Positions 23,586 to 32,675 of a DNA stretch of 33,235 bases are shown one piece after another. The first letter of the stretch is position 1, and each line of letters starts with the position of its first letter. The position numbers and the translations under genes are program-made. The notes below the pieces were generated by a model, which did no database searches, was not told the DNA's origin, and was given only the letters and a program-made list of their open reading frames with translations. Source of the DNA: Oribacterium sp. KHPX15 (lineage in GTDB: Bacteria; Bacillota; Clostridia; Lachnospirales; Lachnospiraceae); the NCBI RefSeq assembly GCF_900107835.1, contig NZ_FNRG01000031.1, positions 1-33,235 on the forward strand, given 5' to 3'.

Positions 23586-24878
23586 ATGTATTTGATGTGT
23601 GTATTTCTCGCAGCTTTATGTGGATTTATTAATTATGTAAATGATAAAACTATTATTAGTGCGGGAGTATTATTTAATTTGTATTGGGGAATCAATGTGT
23701 TATTAGGTAGCCTTGGCTTGTTTGAAGTTCCTACGGCAACTGATAGAGTTTATCTAATAATACTGATCGGAATTTTATTCTTTAACATTGGAACATTAAT
23801 TCCCCGTAAGGTAGCAATAAGATGGATTGCAAGTAAAGCAGATTATAATATTAATTTTTTGCTACTGCGATTTATATTTATCGTAATATTTATATATTTA
23901 TGGATATTTGATATTGCTGTAATAGGTATTATTAGGTCTGGTATAGAATTTGGCAAAATACGTTATTATTATTTGGGGAATATATTTAAAAACTTTTGGG
24001 GAGGATATGAAGTGGCCTATTTCTTAAGGCTTTGTTTGATTAATCCACTTCTCTTCACATATATAACGGTTGTGTTTTCTTATATTTGTGTTGAGAATGA
24101 AATTAAGTGGAAAATGTTCATTGGAGCAATAATGTTAACAGTAATGGAATATTTTGCTTTTGGTGATAGGTTGATAATCTTCTTCTGGATCAGCTGTGCA
24201 ATGGTATCATACGGCTATATTAAAATAAAGATTCAGAGTAATGAGAAGACTAGGAATAGACTTAGAAGAGTAATGGTATTAGCAGTTGTTGCCATACCGG
24301 CTGTTGTGCTTATTAGGGGAGGCAATTTTACTACTGTTTTAAGAAGTACATATACGTATTTTGTAGGTTCATTACCATTTCTTGATTATAGATTAAATGA
24401 TTTTGGTGATTTGACATATGGTTTTGCATCTTTTCAGGGAATAATTAGACCGATTGCTGCCGTCTTTAAATTGTTTGGGATTGAATTCCATTCCTTTGAA
24501 TTAGCAGATGAATTTCTTAATACTAATCAAAATACTGTCTTAAGCATGGGGAGCTATGGCGGAACTGCTAACACATTTAATTACTTTATAAATTGTTTTG
24601 GCTTTTTTTTAAAGGATGGGGGATATATCGGCGTTGCAATCTTTTCGTTTTTATGGGGATTGTTTTCAATGAGTATATACAATAGATATGTCAACGAAAA
24701 GGGTAATCTTTTGGTTACAGCTTTATACATAATGGTTGTTTTTTCAATAATGATCGGAATGATGGATTTTGCAATGGTTGAAGCTACATTTGCGTGTTGT
24801 ATATATTATATTCCGTTTGTTATTCGACAAAGAGAAATAAGGGACGAAAGTATTACAAGAATAAGTGTAAAAGTTTAG
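23586..24878 (+). CDS. O-antigen/capsule polymerase-like integral membrane protein (Wzy type)
   Basis: About 430 residues with roughly ten to twelve hydrophobic segments throughout and a long loop around the FGDLTYGFASFQGIIRPIAA region, where Wzy proteins usually have a large external loop. Wzy polymerases have little sequence conservation; the call rests on topology and on location between glycosyltransferases and Wzx. ATG 23586 is the likely start; a TTG at 23556 is also in frame but is preceded by no ribosome site. The role would be block polymerisation of flipped repeat units on the outer face. Confidence 0.8.
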   Translation: MYLMCVFLAALCGFINYVNDKTIISAGVLFNLYWGINVLLGSLGLFEVPTATDRVYLIILIGILFFNIGTLIPRKVAIRWIASKADYNINFLLLRFIFIVIFIYLWIFDIAVIGIIRSGIEFGKIRYYYLGNIFKNFWGGYEVAYFLRLCLINPLLFTYITVVFSYICVENEIKWKMFIGAIMLTVMEYFAFGDRLIIFFWISCAMVSYGYIKIKIQSNEKTRNRLRRVMVLAVVAIPAVVLIRGGNFTTVLRSTYTYFVGSLPFLDYRLNDFGDLTYGFASFQGIIRPIAAVFKLFGIEFHSFELADEFLNTNQNTVLSMGSYGGTANTFNYFINCFGFFLKDGGYIGVAIFSFLWGLFSMSIYNRYVNEKGNLLVTALYIMVVFSIMIGMMDFAMVEATFACCIYYIPFVIRQREIRDESITRISVKV

Positions 24879-25087
24879 CTTTAATATTTAGTTTATTTAA
24901 TTAGTGATATAGAACCATGCCTTTTTCGTGTATTGAAATGAATAGTATCTATAATTGCATATTAAAGTGTATTTGATGTTTCAAATGATGAGTATTATTT
25001 ATGTTAAGCTTTTAAGAGGGGAATAATATCTTAGAGGATAATGTTACTGATACTGTAATATGACATACTCTAAAGGGAGGAATCATT

Positions 25088-26065
25088 ATGATTTATTTAA
25101 TTGCAAACGCGTTTACCACATCTGGTGGTCCAGAATTATTGCACCAATTATGTCATCATCTTAACAAAAATGGATTTGAAGCATCAATGGTATACTATAG
25201 GAAACTTAAATTTCCAACAAACGGACCAGAAGAGCCTATTATAGAGAAATATGGTAGATATAGCTGTCCTTATGCAACCAGAATAGTAGATTCACCAAAT
25301 AATATTATTATTTTTCCAGAAAACACTATGTTCTTTTTGCCAAAATTTAAAAAGGTAAAAAAATTAATATACTGGTTAAGTGTAGATAATTATTATAGTT
25401 CTTTCAGGCTTAGGTATGCAAAATATTATGCACCTCTGGGAATGAGGAGAGAGAAGTACAATCCTTTCAAGAATAAATACATTCATTGCGTGCAATCAGA
25501 GTATGCGCGGCTATTTTTATTGTCTAAGGGTGTTTGCGAACAAAGTATTCATAGATTGTCAGATTACTTGAGTGAAGAGTTTATTAAGGCTACTAATGCT
25601 GAGTCTAGTTATGAAAAATTTGATACTATTCTATACAACCCAAAGAAAGGTTTAGAGTTTACTCAGAAAATAATATCATCATATACAGATGTTAATTGGG
25701 TTCCATTAATAAACATGAGCCATTCTGAAATGCTTGATGTATTATCTCATTCAAAGGTTTATATTGATTTTGGTAATCATCCGGGAAAAGACAGAATCCC
25801 AAGAGAAGCAGCAATATGTGGTTGTTGTATAGTTACTGGATTAGAAGGTTCTGCGGCAAATGATATAGATATACCTATTAAAAGAGAGTATAAATTTTCA
25901 TCGGATTTAAATGAAATACCTAGAATTATTAAAAAGTTAAAATACATAATTAAGAATTATGAAACATGTAGGTGTGATTTTGATTCATATAGAAGCGAAA
26001 TTCGGTCAGAAGAGAATATTTTTATTAGAGAGACTATTGACTTGTTTAGTAAAATAGCCCAATGA
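25088..26065 (+). CDS. Probable glycosyltransferase, GT-B-like (325 aa)
   Basis: Starts MIYLIANAFTTSGGPELLHQ after an excellent AAAGGGAGGA ribosome site. The N-terminal TSGGPELLHQLCHHL resembles the acceptor domain of GT-B enzymes. The C-terminal VYIDFGNHPGKDRIPREAAI followed by CGCCIVTGLEGS (about 224-252) has the Arg/Glu and Gly-rich layout of the donor domain. No strong family can be named. It is preceded by a 209-base gap, suggesting its own promoter. It probably adds one sugar to the repeat unit. Confidence 0.7.
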   Translation: MIYLIANAFTTSGGPELLHQLCHHLNKNGFEASMVYYRKLKFPTNGPEEPIIEKYGRYSCPYATRIVDSPNNIIIFPENTMFFLPKFKKVKKLIYWLSVDNYYSSFRLRYAKYYAPLGMRREKYNPFKNKYIHCVQSEYARLFLLSKGVCEQSIHRLSDYLSEEFIKATNAESSYEKFDTILYNPKKGLEFTQKIISSYTDVNWVPLINMSHSEMLDVLSHSKVYIDFGNHPGKDRIPREAAICGCCIVTGLEGSAANDIDIPIKREYKFSSDLNEIPRIIKKLKYIIKNYETCRCDFDSYRSEIRSEENIFIRETIDLFSKIAQ

Positions 26066-26066
26066 T

Positions 26067-26210
26067 TCAAAAAGCGAATAAATAGGTCTTATGTTTAGCA
26101 ACAATCATCGATTTGCCAGATTTTTTGTTGTAAACTATAAAGTCGAGCTCAACTCCTTGCTTTTCTATATGTCTGCAGTAAATAATATGTGTAGAATGAT
26201 ATTTTTGTCA
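26067..26210 (-). pseudogene. Possible short gene remnant on the minus strand
   Basis: Between the glycosyltransferase and wzx, the minus strand reads YHSTHIIYCRHIEKQGVELD then FIVYNKKSGKSMIVAKHKTY before TGA at 26067-26069. It looks protein-like but has no start or ribosome site and an upstream stop. It may be the tail of a lost gene, or chance in AT-rich DNA. The plus strand here also has room for the wzx promoter. Confidence 0.2.
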
Positions 26211-26293
26211 GCGGGCTAGGTGAGTATAAGAACTTGGATATGGATCGTATATCATTATAATCTTGATTGGAGAAAGAAATATAGTAGCTTGTT

Positions 26294-27757
26294 ATGAAGA
26301 CAAATTCCTTGTTTTTCAATTCTATATTTAATGTAATATATAGATTTTTAAATATCCTGTTTCCTCTGATTACGGCTGCATATGTTGCTCGTGTACTAGA
26401 TTCGAGCCTTATTGGAGAGATTGCATATGTTCAGAATATAACTCAATATTTTGTTTTGACCGCTACTTTGGGATTGCCCAATTATGGAACTAGAGAAATA
26501 GCTAAAATACGTGAGAATTCTAGAAGCGTAAATAGGACTTTTAGTGAGTTATTAATTTTAAATTCTATGTCTACCACAGTATGTTTAGCATTATATACTC
26601 TTTTGATATTGATTGTTCAAAGTTTTAGAATAAATAAAATACTATTTGTCATTACCGGTCTAAGTATTGTTCTTAATTATATAAATGTGGATTGGATGTA
26701 TCAAGGGTTTGAACAATATCGTTATATTGCTGTACGAAGCTTTATAGTCAAATCAGTTTCTCTTATTGCTGTGTTGTTATTTGTAAAGCATAATGAGGAT
26801 TATCTGCTTTATGCTTTTATTACATCTATGGCCATTGCAGGAAACAATATTTATAACATATTTAATTTGAGAAAATTTGGAATTTCTTTAACTTTAAATG
26901 GAATTAGCTTAAGAAAACATCTCATTCCTGTATTTAGTCTTTTGCTTACTACAGTTGCTATAGAACTATACACTTTACTTGATACTACCATGATTGGAAT
27001 GCTCTGTAGTAAGGATAATGTTGCGTTTTACAACTACGCAATAAGAATTACAAAAGCAATAATTGTGGTTATGGCTGCGATTGGAGGGGTTCTGCTTCCG
27101 CGATTAAGTTTTTATAGAGGTAATGGAGATAATGAATCCTGTTCAATTATTGTTGAGAAAACTCTCAATATTTTATTCTTTTTACTTATTCCTAGCGCAA
27201 TAGGCCTCGGAATGTGTTCAAGAGAGATTGTTATATTTCTATATGGAACAAAATTCATTAAAAGCATCCCGATTTTGAGAATATCGACACTATTAATAAT
27301 TACTTTAGGGTTTAGTAATTTGTTTGGCACACAAATACTTGTTACATATAATGCTGAAAAGAAATTACTTGCTTCAACATTTATAGGAGCTATTTCAAAT
27401 ATTTTTTTAAATATGTTTTTGATACGATTGTATCAAGGTGAAGGAGCCGCCATAGCATCAGTGGTAAGTGAAGGGCTAGTTACTTTATCAACGTATATTT
27501 TTGCTGGAAAATACTTGAAAATTAAAGCGGATAAACATGACATAATCTGCAGTATAATTGCTAGTATAATAATGACTTTGATTATTATTGGTATCAAACT
27601 ATGTATTAATAATATATCAGTATTATTATTTGCTGAGGTTTCAATTGGGATTATAGTATATTTTGTAATTACAATTTGTTTAAAGAATTCAGTTGCAGTT
27701 TATTTTTTAAATAAAATAAAAAAGTTAGGTGGTAAACGTCAAACCACTATAGGGTAA
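26294..27757 (+). CDS. Wzx-type polysaccharide repeat-unit flippase
   Basis: 487 residues with about 12 to 14 membrane segments, belonging to the RfbX/MATE-like polysaccharide transporter family. Recognisable parts are FNVIYRFLNILFPLITAAYV, ARVLDSSLIGEIAYVQNITQ and TLGLPNYGTREIAK near the N-terminus, and DWMYQGFEQYRYIAVRS in the middle; DWxxQGxExYxxI is a strong Wzx signature. It moves undecaprenyl-PP-linked repeat units across the membrane to the Wzy polymerase. It ends the AT-rich cassette. A weak GGAG lies about 20 bases before the ATG. Confidence 0.93.
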   Translation: MKTNSLFFNSIFNVIYRFLNILFPLITAAYVARVLDSSLIGEIAYVQNITQYFVLTATLGLPNYGTREIAKIRENSRSVNRTFSELLILNSMSTTVCLALYTLLILIVQSFRINKILFVITGLSIVLNYINVDWMYQGFEQYRYIAVRSFIVKSVSLIAVLLFVKHNEDYLLYAFITSMAIAGNNIYNIFNLRKFGISLTLNGISLRKHLIPVFSLLLTTVAIELYTLLDTTMIGMLCSKDNVAFYNYAIRITKAIIVVMAAIGGVLLPRLSFYRGNGDNESCSIIVEKTLNILFFLLIPSAIGLGMCSREIVIFLYGTKFIKSIPILRISTLLIITLGFSNLFGTQILVTYNAEKKLLASTFIGAISNIFLNMFLIRLYQGEGAAIASVVSEGLVTLSTYIFAGKYLKIKADKHDIICSIIASIIMTLIIIGIKLCINNISVLLFAEVSIGIIVYFVITICLKNSVAVYFLNKIKKLGGKRQTTIG

Positions 27758-27990
27758 CCGTGGATTATAAATTTTTTATGGATATTGACAAGAAAAGCCA
27801 GTCACCCATCATGTTTATGATGCTGAGGATTTGTCCCTGATAATTCATGAAGAGTAAATAGTGTAGAACTATGTAAGAGATTGATGATAAAACTTGGTGT
27901 AGACATTGGCATGTATTTTATTAGGTACGGTTGTAGTCAGAGGAACGGACAGTGTAAAAAAGCAATGTATAATTTTTATGGGGTATAGTA

Positions 27991-28830
27991 GTGAAAAGAG
28001 CAGATTATTATTTGAAGGTCTTAATTGTTTCAATGGCTCTGAGCGGGTTAGTAGCCGGAGCGGCATTTGCGAAGACATTGCGGTCGTTGGCATTAACGAT
28101 AGATCCGGAAATTCAGATCGGTGAGAGTGTGGGGACCGAGAACATTATCATCAATAATGGTAAAGAGAATAGTGATTACGAAGCCAGTGTTATGACGATT
28201 AACCATAAGGATCCTGTATGGGGACTGGATGACGAACCGGAACTTTTGATAAGTCTGACCGGTAAGAATAATTATAAGTTTAGTCTTAAGAAGGAAGATG
28301 TCACTGTGACTAATCTTCTGACCGGGGGCGTCGCAGGGAACGGGGCTACGGTTGAGGAAGTTAAGGTGAACAATAGCGGGTACGATGCGACTGTAAAGGT
28401 AAAGCTTGCCAAGCTTGCATTAACGCATACCGGGAAGATTGATTCTGTGAAGATCTCGCCGGAGGGTGTGGTGTCGTGGGACGAGGCATTGGGCTCCACA
28501 AGCTATGAGATGAGGGTGATGAAGGACGGCTGGTCTTACAGGACCGTGATTGCTGACGAGTCGAACACAAAGGCACATAAGGAGACCATGGAAGTGTTCG
28601 GAGATGTGGGCAAGGGACCAACGGGGACCGAGAAGGACGAAGAGATCAAGGCACAGGAAAAGACAATGAGGGTGGAGAATGTGCTGGAGTATGACCTGAA
28701 GGGGCTTGTTAATGAGTCCGGTAACTATCTCGTGGTGGTTGTGCCGCTTAACGGGACGAACAGCATGATAAGGGGAGACAAGGTTGTTTCCGGGGAAGTG
28801 TGGCTGGAGCCGAGTGTACGCGAGAGCTGA
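27991..28830 (+). CDS. Secreted beta-rich protein of unknown function (279 aa)
   Basis: GTG start after GGGGTATAG. A signal peptide ([20 protein letters not shown] then FAK) predicts cleavage near residue 27. The mature part alternates beta-type stretches. [20 protein letters not shown] followed by RVMKDGWSY resembles the W...Y core of a fibronectin type III-like domain, with a similar [10 protein letters not shown] strand near the end. No anchor or sorting motif. Codon use and GC are unlike the AT-rich cassette before it and like the genes outside. It could be a secreted glycan- or wall-associated accessory protein. Function not assigned. Confidence 0.75.
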   Translation: MKRADYYLKVLIVSMALSGLVAGAAFAKTLRSLALTIDPEIQIGESVGTENIIINNGKENSDYEASVMTINHKDPVWGLDDEPELLISLTGKNNYKFSLKKEDVTVTNLLTGGVAGNGATVEEVKVNNSGYDATVKVKLAKLALTHTGKIDSVKISPEGVVSWDEALGSTSYEMRVMKDGWSYRTVIADESNTKAHKETMEVFGDVGKGPTGTEKDEEIKAQEKTMRVENVLEYDLKGLVNESGNYLVVVVPLNGTNSMIRGDKVVSGEVWLEPSVRES

Positions 28831-29009
28831 AGTTCTTCAGCACGTTAGTGCCTGTTGCCATTAAAATCCGTCAGAAGTTTGGCATCAGGAACATTATTTT
28901 CAGCCCGGAATTCCTACGTGAGACCAAAGCGCTCTATGATAACTTGCATCCGAGCCGTATCGTTGTCGGCTGTGATGATGGTCAGAAAGATTTGTTTAGA
29001 AGAGATTAA
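28831..29009 (+). pseudogene. Deleted relic of a UDP-glucose dehydrogenase gene
   Basis: The frame reads [20 protein letters not shown] then [18 protein letters not shown], then [11 protein letters not shown] and at once GQKDLFRRD and stop. This matches residues about 120-169 of the intact Ugd downstream (STIPVGYT..., [25 protein letters not shown]) fused to its last residues (RDLFRRD). So the N-terminal third and about 240 internal residues are missing. DNA differs clearly from the intact copy, so it is not a recent local duplication but probably the remains of an earlier ugd allele replaced during locus exchange. Confidence 0.85.
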
Positions 29010-29021
29010 TAGTAACACCGT

Positions 29022-29052
29022 CGATGCGGGGCATCGGGACAGCAATGCTGTC
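29022..29052 (+). promoter_or_regulatory. Two small tandem hairpins in the ugd leader
   Basis: CGATGC (29022-29027) pairs with GCATCG (29031-29036), and GACAGC (29038-29043) pairs with GCTGTC (29047-29052), both with three-base loops. They lie between the relic's stop and the ugd ribosome site (GGAAGAG). They lack a T-run; role unknown. Confidence 0.35.
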
Positions 29053-29077
29053 TGGATAAAGGAAGAGAGTGTAATCT

Positions 29078-30322
29078 ATGAACATTGCAGTAGCAGGAAC
29101 AGGATATGTAGGTCTTTCGTTGGCAGTGCTTTTGAGTCAGCACAATCATGTGACCGCAGTAGATATAATCCAAGCCAAGGTCGATAAGATTAATCAGTGG
29201 GAATCGTCAATACAGGATGATTACATTGAGAAATATCTGGCAGAGGCAAAAGCAGGTGAGCGGAAACTTGATCTAACTGCAACCACGGATGGAGAAAAAG
29301 CTTATTCCTCCGTAGATTATGTGATTATTGCAGCTCCGACGAACTATGATCCGCAGAAGAATTTCTTTGATTGCTCTGCAGTGGAAAGCGTCATTGAACT
29401 GGTGATGCAATCCTCGGAAACAGCAATGATGGTCATAAAATCCACCATCCCAGTTGGCTACACAGAGCGTGTAAGGAAGAAATATCACACTGATCGTATC
29501 CTGTTCAGCCCGGAGTTTTTGAGGGAATCAAAGGCTCTATATGATAATCTGTACCCGAGCCGTATTATTGTAGGTTGTGACGAGGCGTCCAGACCTGCTG
29601 CTGAAACCTTCGCTCATCTTCTTCAGGAAGGTGCGGAGAAGCCGGATATAGACACACTCTTCATGGGTTTTACAGAGGCAGAAGCAGTCAAGCTTTTCGC
29701 CAATACTTATCTGGCGCTTCGTGTGTCCTACTTCAACGAGTTGGATACCTATGCAGAAATGAAGGGGTTGAAAACACAGGACATCATTAATGGCGTCTGT
29801 CTTGATCCACGCATCGGGTCTCACTACAATAATCCATCTTTTGGCTATGGCGGTTATTGCCTGCCAAAGGATACAAAGCAATTACTTGCAAACTATGAGG
29901 ATGTGCCGGAGAACTTGATCCAGGCGATTGTTGAGAGTAATAGGACCAGAAAGGACTTTATTGCCGACCGTGTGCTTGATAAGGCAGGATATTACAGCTA
30001 TACTGGCAATTCCATGTGGAACGCTGAAAAAGAACGTCCTATTACGATTGGCGTATATCGCCTTACCATGAAGGCAAATAGTGATAACTTCCGTCAGAGC
30101 AGTATTCAGGGAGTAATGAAGAGAATCAAGGCGAAGGGCGCTACAGTGATAATCTATGAGCCGACCCTTCCAGATGGAACAACCTTCTTTGGCAGCCTCG
30201 TAGTCAATGATATTGAGAAGTTTAAGTCTGGATCAGATGCCATCATCGCTAATAGGTATGATGCGATTTTGGACGATGTAGAAGAAAAAGTCTACACGAG
30301 AGATTTGTTCCGTCGGGATTGA
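29078..30322 (+). CDS. ugd: UDP-glucose/UDP-sugar 6-dehydrogenase
   Basis: 414 residues; oxidises UDP-glucose (or a related UDP-hexose) to the uronic acid with two NAD+. Motifs: GTGYVG (7-12) NAD site, STIPVGYT (122-129), SPEFLRE (144-150), [12 protein letters not shown] (K205, N209), and [11 protein letters not shown] with the catalytic cysteine C261. Length fits the single-domain-pair bacterial family. The ATG follows GGAAGAG. It supplies UDP-glucuronate or similar for the capsule and may feed the TupA-like ligase. A deleted relic of a second ugd lies just upstream, and an intrinsic terminator follows. Confidence 0.95.
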   Translation: MNIAVAGTGYVGLSLAVLLSQHNHVTAVDIIQAKVDKINQWESSIQDDYIEKYLAEAKAGERKLDLTATTDGEKAYSSVDYVIIAAPTNYDPQKNFFDCSAVESVIELVMQSSETAMMVIKSTIPVGYTERVRKKYHTDRILFSPEFLRESKALYDNLYPSRIIVGCDEASRPAAETFAHLLQEGAEKPDIDTLFMGFTEAEAVKLFANTYLALRVSYFNELDTYAEMKGLKTQDIINGVCLDPRIGSHYNNPSFGYGGYCLPKDTKQLLANYEDVPENLIQAIVESNRTRKDFIADRVLDKAGYYSYTGNSMWNAEKERPITIGVYRLTMKANSDNFRQSSIQGVMKRIKAKGATVIIYEPTLPDGTTFFGSLVVNDIEKFKSGSDAIIANRYDAILDDVEEKVYTRDLFRRD

Positions 30323-30329
30323 GTCACTG

Positions 30330-30364
30330 ACCGGGGAAGCAGGTCTTCCTCGGTTGGTTCTTTC
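30330..30364 (+). terminator. Intrinsic terminator after ugd
   Basis: ACCGGGGAAG (30330-30339) pairs with CTTCCTCGGT (30345-30354), with one G-T pair, around loop CAGGT; a T-rich tail (TGGTTCTTT) follows. It marks the likely end of the capsule transcription unit. Confidence 0.7.
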
Positions 30365-30408
30365 GCATATCTTAATTAACATGTGTTATTTGACGTTTTA
30401 CCGATTCT

Positions 30409-31758
30409 GTGGTACTAAACCGTCATTATCCATGGGAGGTGACCCATATCGAAAACAATCGCACCAGGCATATGATGAGTCTGATCTTTCTACTCGTTTA
30501 CATTTTTACTGTCCTGTGGTTCACTGTGCTGAAACGGCCGACGGGATATCATGTCGCCCGGTTTGAACTGTTCTGGTCCTATAAGCGGTGGTTTGCAGGG
30601 GATACAGATCTGGGAAACGAAATCATGGCCAATATAGCTATGTTTATTCCGTTTGGCTTTCTGGTGAGCTCTGTCCTGCCGACCTCCAACCACAAGTCCA
30701 GAGTAGCCGTGATAACGGGGACTGCAATCCTGTTCTCCTTCACCATCGAGATGCTCCAGATGTTTCTGATGAGAGGACTGTTTGAGTGGGATGATGTGTT
30801 TTCCAATACACTCGGCGCAGTGATTGGAAGTGGGCTTTTCATTCTTGTCAGAATGCTGGCCTCCGAGAAACTCAGGATGACGCTAATCACATCCATTAGC
30901 CTTGTTTTCATGATAGTCTGTCTCGGCGTCTATATCCACGGGCGCGGAGCAAGCGGTGTGGAAGCGGATACTACATCAAGAGCTTACTGTTTTCAGATTG
31001 ATGAGGCGTTAGTGCATGATGGTAAAGTCGAACTTAATGGCTTTGCCTTTCGTTACGATCATCCCATGGGTACTCCGAAGCTGCTTCTGCATTCGACTGA
31101 CAACGGAGAACCGATAATGCTGAATATGGAGTATGGACTGGCTCGACCCGATGTAAATGATTATTTCCTCTGCGACCGGGATTACACGAACGTTGGCTTC
31201 ACGGCGAGTGGAGAAGCAGAAGACGGTGAGTACGAAGTACTGATTCAATGGCCGCTGACAGTGCCATTATCCACGGGTGTGTTCATATCATCAGCTGGCG
31301 TTCATTATTTCCCTGAAGAGAGCTTCGCAGCACCGAATATAGACGCGGAGTTTATAGCGGCTGGCATTCCTCGTGTATATCTGCCGGACTGCCATTGCTG
31401 GGTGTATCAGTATCATAATGACCTCTACTGGATCGCAGATCAGGATTTTAACTTCGAGGAAGATAACACAACATACATCCAGTATCAGATGTGGACGACG
31501 CAGATTCAGAATCTGCCGGAGAAAAGGCTTGAAAACAACTGGTTCTGGGACAATATCGGTGGATACTTTGAAAAGTATGAAATAGATGGTGACTTCGGCG
31601 ACTACAGGGTTATGAAGCGGGAGATACCCACAGCCTATTCCGTAACATCCATTGTTACCGGTTATTACAAGAACGGAGAGTGGATCTGGAAGAACTATTT
31701 CCGACCGATTTACAGCTTTCCGGGAGGGGAGACGAATGAGCACCAACCCCTCAAGTGA
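30409..31758 (+). CDS. VanZ-domain membrane protein with large extracytoplasmic C-terminal domain
   Basis: Up to 449 residues. Four or five membrane segments in the first 185 residues carry VanZ signatures: NIAMFIPFGFLVSSVLP and FTIEMLQMFLMRGLFEWDDV with FSNTLGAVIGSG. The remaining 260 residues are soluble, beta-rich and tryptophan-rich (e.g. CHCWVYQYHNDLYWIADQDF), expected outside the cell. VanZ of enterococci gives low-level teicoplanin resistance by an unclear route; many relatives are general envelope proteins. The start is uncertain: GTG 30409 has no ribosome site, and ATG 30472 directly before the first membrane segment is equally possible. It stands alone after a terminator. Confidence 0.8.
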   Translation: MVLNRHYPWEVTHIENNRTRHMMSLIFLLVYIFTVLWFTVLKRPTGYHVARFELFWSYKRWFAGDTDLGNEIMANIAMFIPFGFLVSSVLPTSNHKSRVAVITGTAILFSFTIEMLQMFLMRGLFEWDDVFSNTLGAVIGSGLFILVRMLASEKLRMTLITSISLVFMIVCLGVYIHGRGASGVEADTTSRAYCFQIDEALVHDGKVELNGFAFRYDHPMGTPKLLLHSTDNGEPIMLNMEYGLARPDVNDYFLCDRDYTNVGFTASGEAEDGEYEVLIQWPLTVPLSTGVFISSAGVHYFPEESFAAPNIDAEFIAAGIPRVYLPDCHCWVYQYHNDLYWIADQDFNFEEDNTTYIQYQMWTTQIQNLPEKRLENNWFWDNIGGYFEKYEIDGDFGDYRVMKREIPTAYSVTSIVTGYYKNGEWIWKNYFRPIYSFPGGETNEHQPLK

Positions 31759-31805
31759 TTATATCGATTTCATCTGCTCCCCCTACAACTCCTCCTAGGT
31801 GTGGA

Positions 31806-32213
31806 TCATACTTTAATGACACATTTTTCGTTGTACCATTCGATCTTTGAATCGTGGGTAAGAAAAGAATAATTCTCGGCTTTTGCCTGTGCAAGAAGAA
31901 GCCTGTCAAAAGGATCTTTGTGACCGTGATTTTCAGCTTCGGATGTATCGAGCCGGGATGCAGCCACTACATGCTTATTATTCATGTTGAGCTGGAAGTA
32001 TCCGGCTTCCTCACAGTATTCTACAAACTCTGAAGCGGTGAGGCTTAAGTTCGTATGTGGGGCATCGTGTTTCATCATCACTTCCCAGGTGGATACCGAA
32101 CTGAAGTATACGGAGTTGTCAGGATCCATTATGAGTTCTTTTGCCTTTTGAGGCAGATTGGGATTATCGCCTATCGCCCATAAAGCAATGTGGGTATCGA
32201 GCAGAAGGTTCAT
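31806..32213 (-). CDS. PIN-domain toxin (VapC-like RNase)
   Basis: 135 residues. PIN active-site acids are present: LLLDTHIALW (D6), SSVSTWEVMM (E44), KDPFDRLLLAQA (D100, D103) and LTHDSKI (D121). Such proteins are Mg-dependent RNases that cleave tRNA or mRNA when freed from their antitoxin. DTHxxLW with DPFDRLL is the subgroup normally paired with Phd/YefM-type antitoxins, and such an antitoxin gene overlaps it by four bases (ATGA), so translation is coupled. All catalytic residues look intact. Confidence 0.92.
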   Translation of the reverse strand: MNLLLDTHIALWAIGDNPNLPQKAKELIMDPDNSVYFSSVSTWEVMMKHDAPHTNLSLTASEFVEYCEEAGYFQLNMNNKHVVAASRLDTSEAENHGHKDPFDRLLLAQAKAENYSFLTHDSKIEWYNEKCVIKV

Positions 32214-32455
32214 AGGTCACCTCCTGTAAAAAGGTCAGCAATGTAATCATTATCTGCATCAAAATCATCGGGCATTGTGAATTTGCCTTTAGCGATGCCG
32301 ATTCGGTTTGAGACCGGCTTTTTTTCGATGGCGGTCATCTTTACAACAGGCGTTCCGTTTCGGGCTACACGTATCTCATCTTCGCGATTCGTTTCGATAA
32401 GGCGGATGAGTTTTGATAAATCAGTTTTGGCTTCAAGGATATTTACCTGCATCAT
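32210..32455 (-). CDS. Phd/YefM-family antitoxin
   Basis: 81 residues starting MMQVNILEAKTDLSKLIRLI. The VNxxEAKTxLSxLI pattern and following RVARNGTPVVKM are typical of the Phd/YefM DNA-binding dimer fold, with a C-terminal tail (DDFDADNDYIADLFTGGDL) that would wrap the toxin. It neutralises the PIN toxin and probably represses the operon. GGGAGGTG precedes the start on the minus strand. The stop overlaps the toxin start. Confidence 0.92.
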   Translation of the reverse strand: MMQVNILEAKTDLSKLIRLIETNREDEIRVARNGTPVVKMTAIEKKPVSNRIGIAKGKFTMPDDFDADNDYIADLFTGGDL

Positions 32456-32462
32456 AACACTG

Positions 32463-32478
32463 CACCTCCCATATTATA
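32463..32478 (-). promoter_or_regulatory. -10 element and ribosome site of the Phd/PIN operon
   Basis: On the minus strand TATAAT (32473-32478) is embedded in the palindrome CATATAATATG-like stretch, closely followed by GGGAGGTG (32463-32470). No good -35 is seen. TTAGTCA occurs twice upstream and could be an operator. The closeness of -10 and ribosome site implies a very short leader. Confidence 0.4.
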
Positions 32479-32623
32479 TGACTAAGCAGACCAGACTGAT
32501 CTTCTTGACTAAAGTATAAGGGATGAGGATAAAAAACAGCAAGTTAAAGATTCATTAACTGTGTGGAAATTAGATCGTGCAAAAAACAATTAGAATCGAC
32601 ATTCAGTGAAGTATAAAGGTATC

Positions 32624-32652
32624 TTGCATTGTAACGCAAATTGCGTTACAAT
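32624..32652 (+). promoter_or_regulatory. Promoter with palindromic operator of the RelBE-like operon
   Basis: TTGCAT (32624-32629) and TACAAT (32647-32652) are exactly 17 bases apart. ATTGTAACGCAA (32628-32639) and TTGCGTTACAAT (32641-32652) form a perfect inverted repeat with 12-bp arms and a one-base centre that covers the whole spacer and -10. Binding of the ribbon-helix-helix antitoxin here would block transcription. Confidence 0.75.
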
Positions 32653-32675
32653 GAATAAAAGGAGTTGATATACAT

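Noticed and set aside
28855-29187. Open frame of 110 codons overlapping the ugd relic and the ugd start
   Set aside because: It is the alternate frame of two ugd-derived sequences; no ribosome site and no family match.
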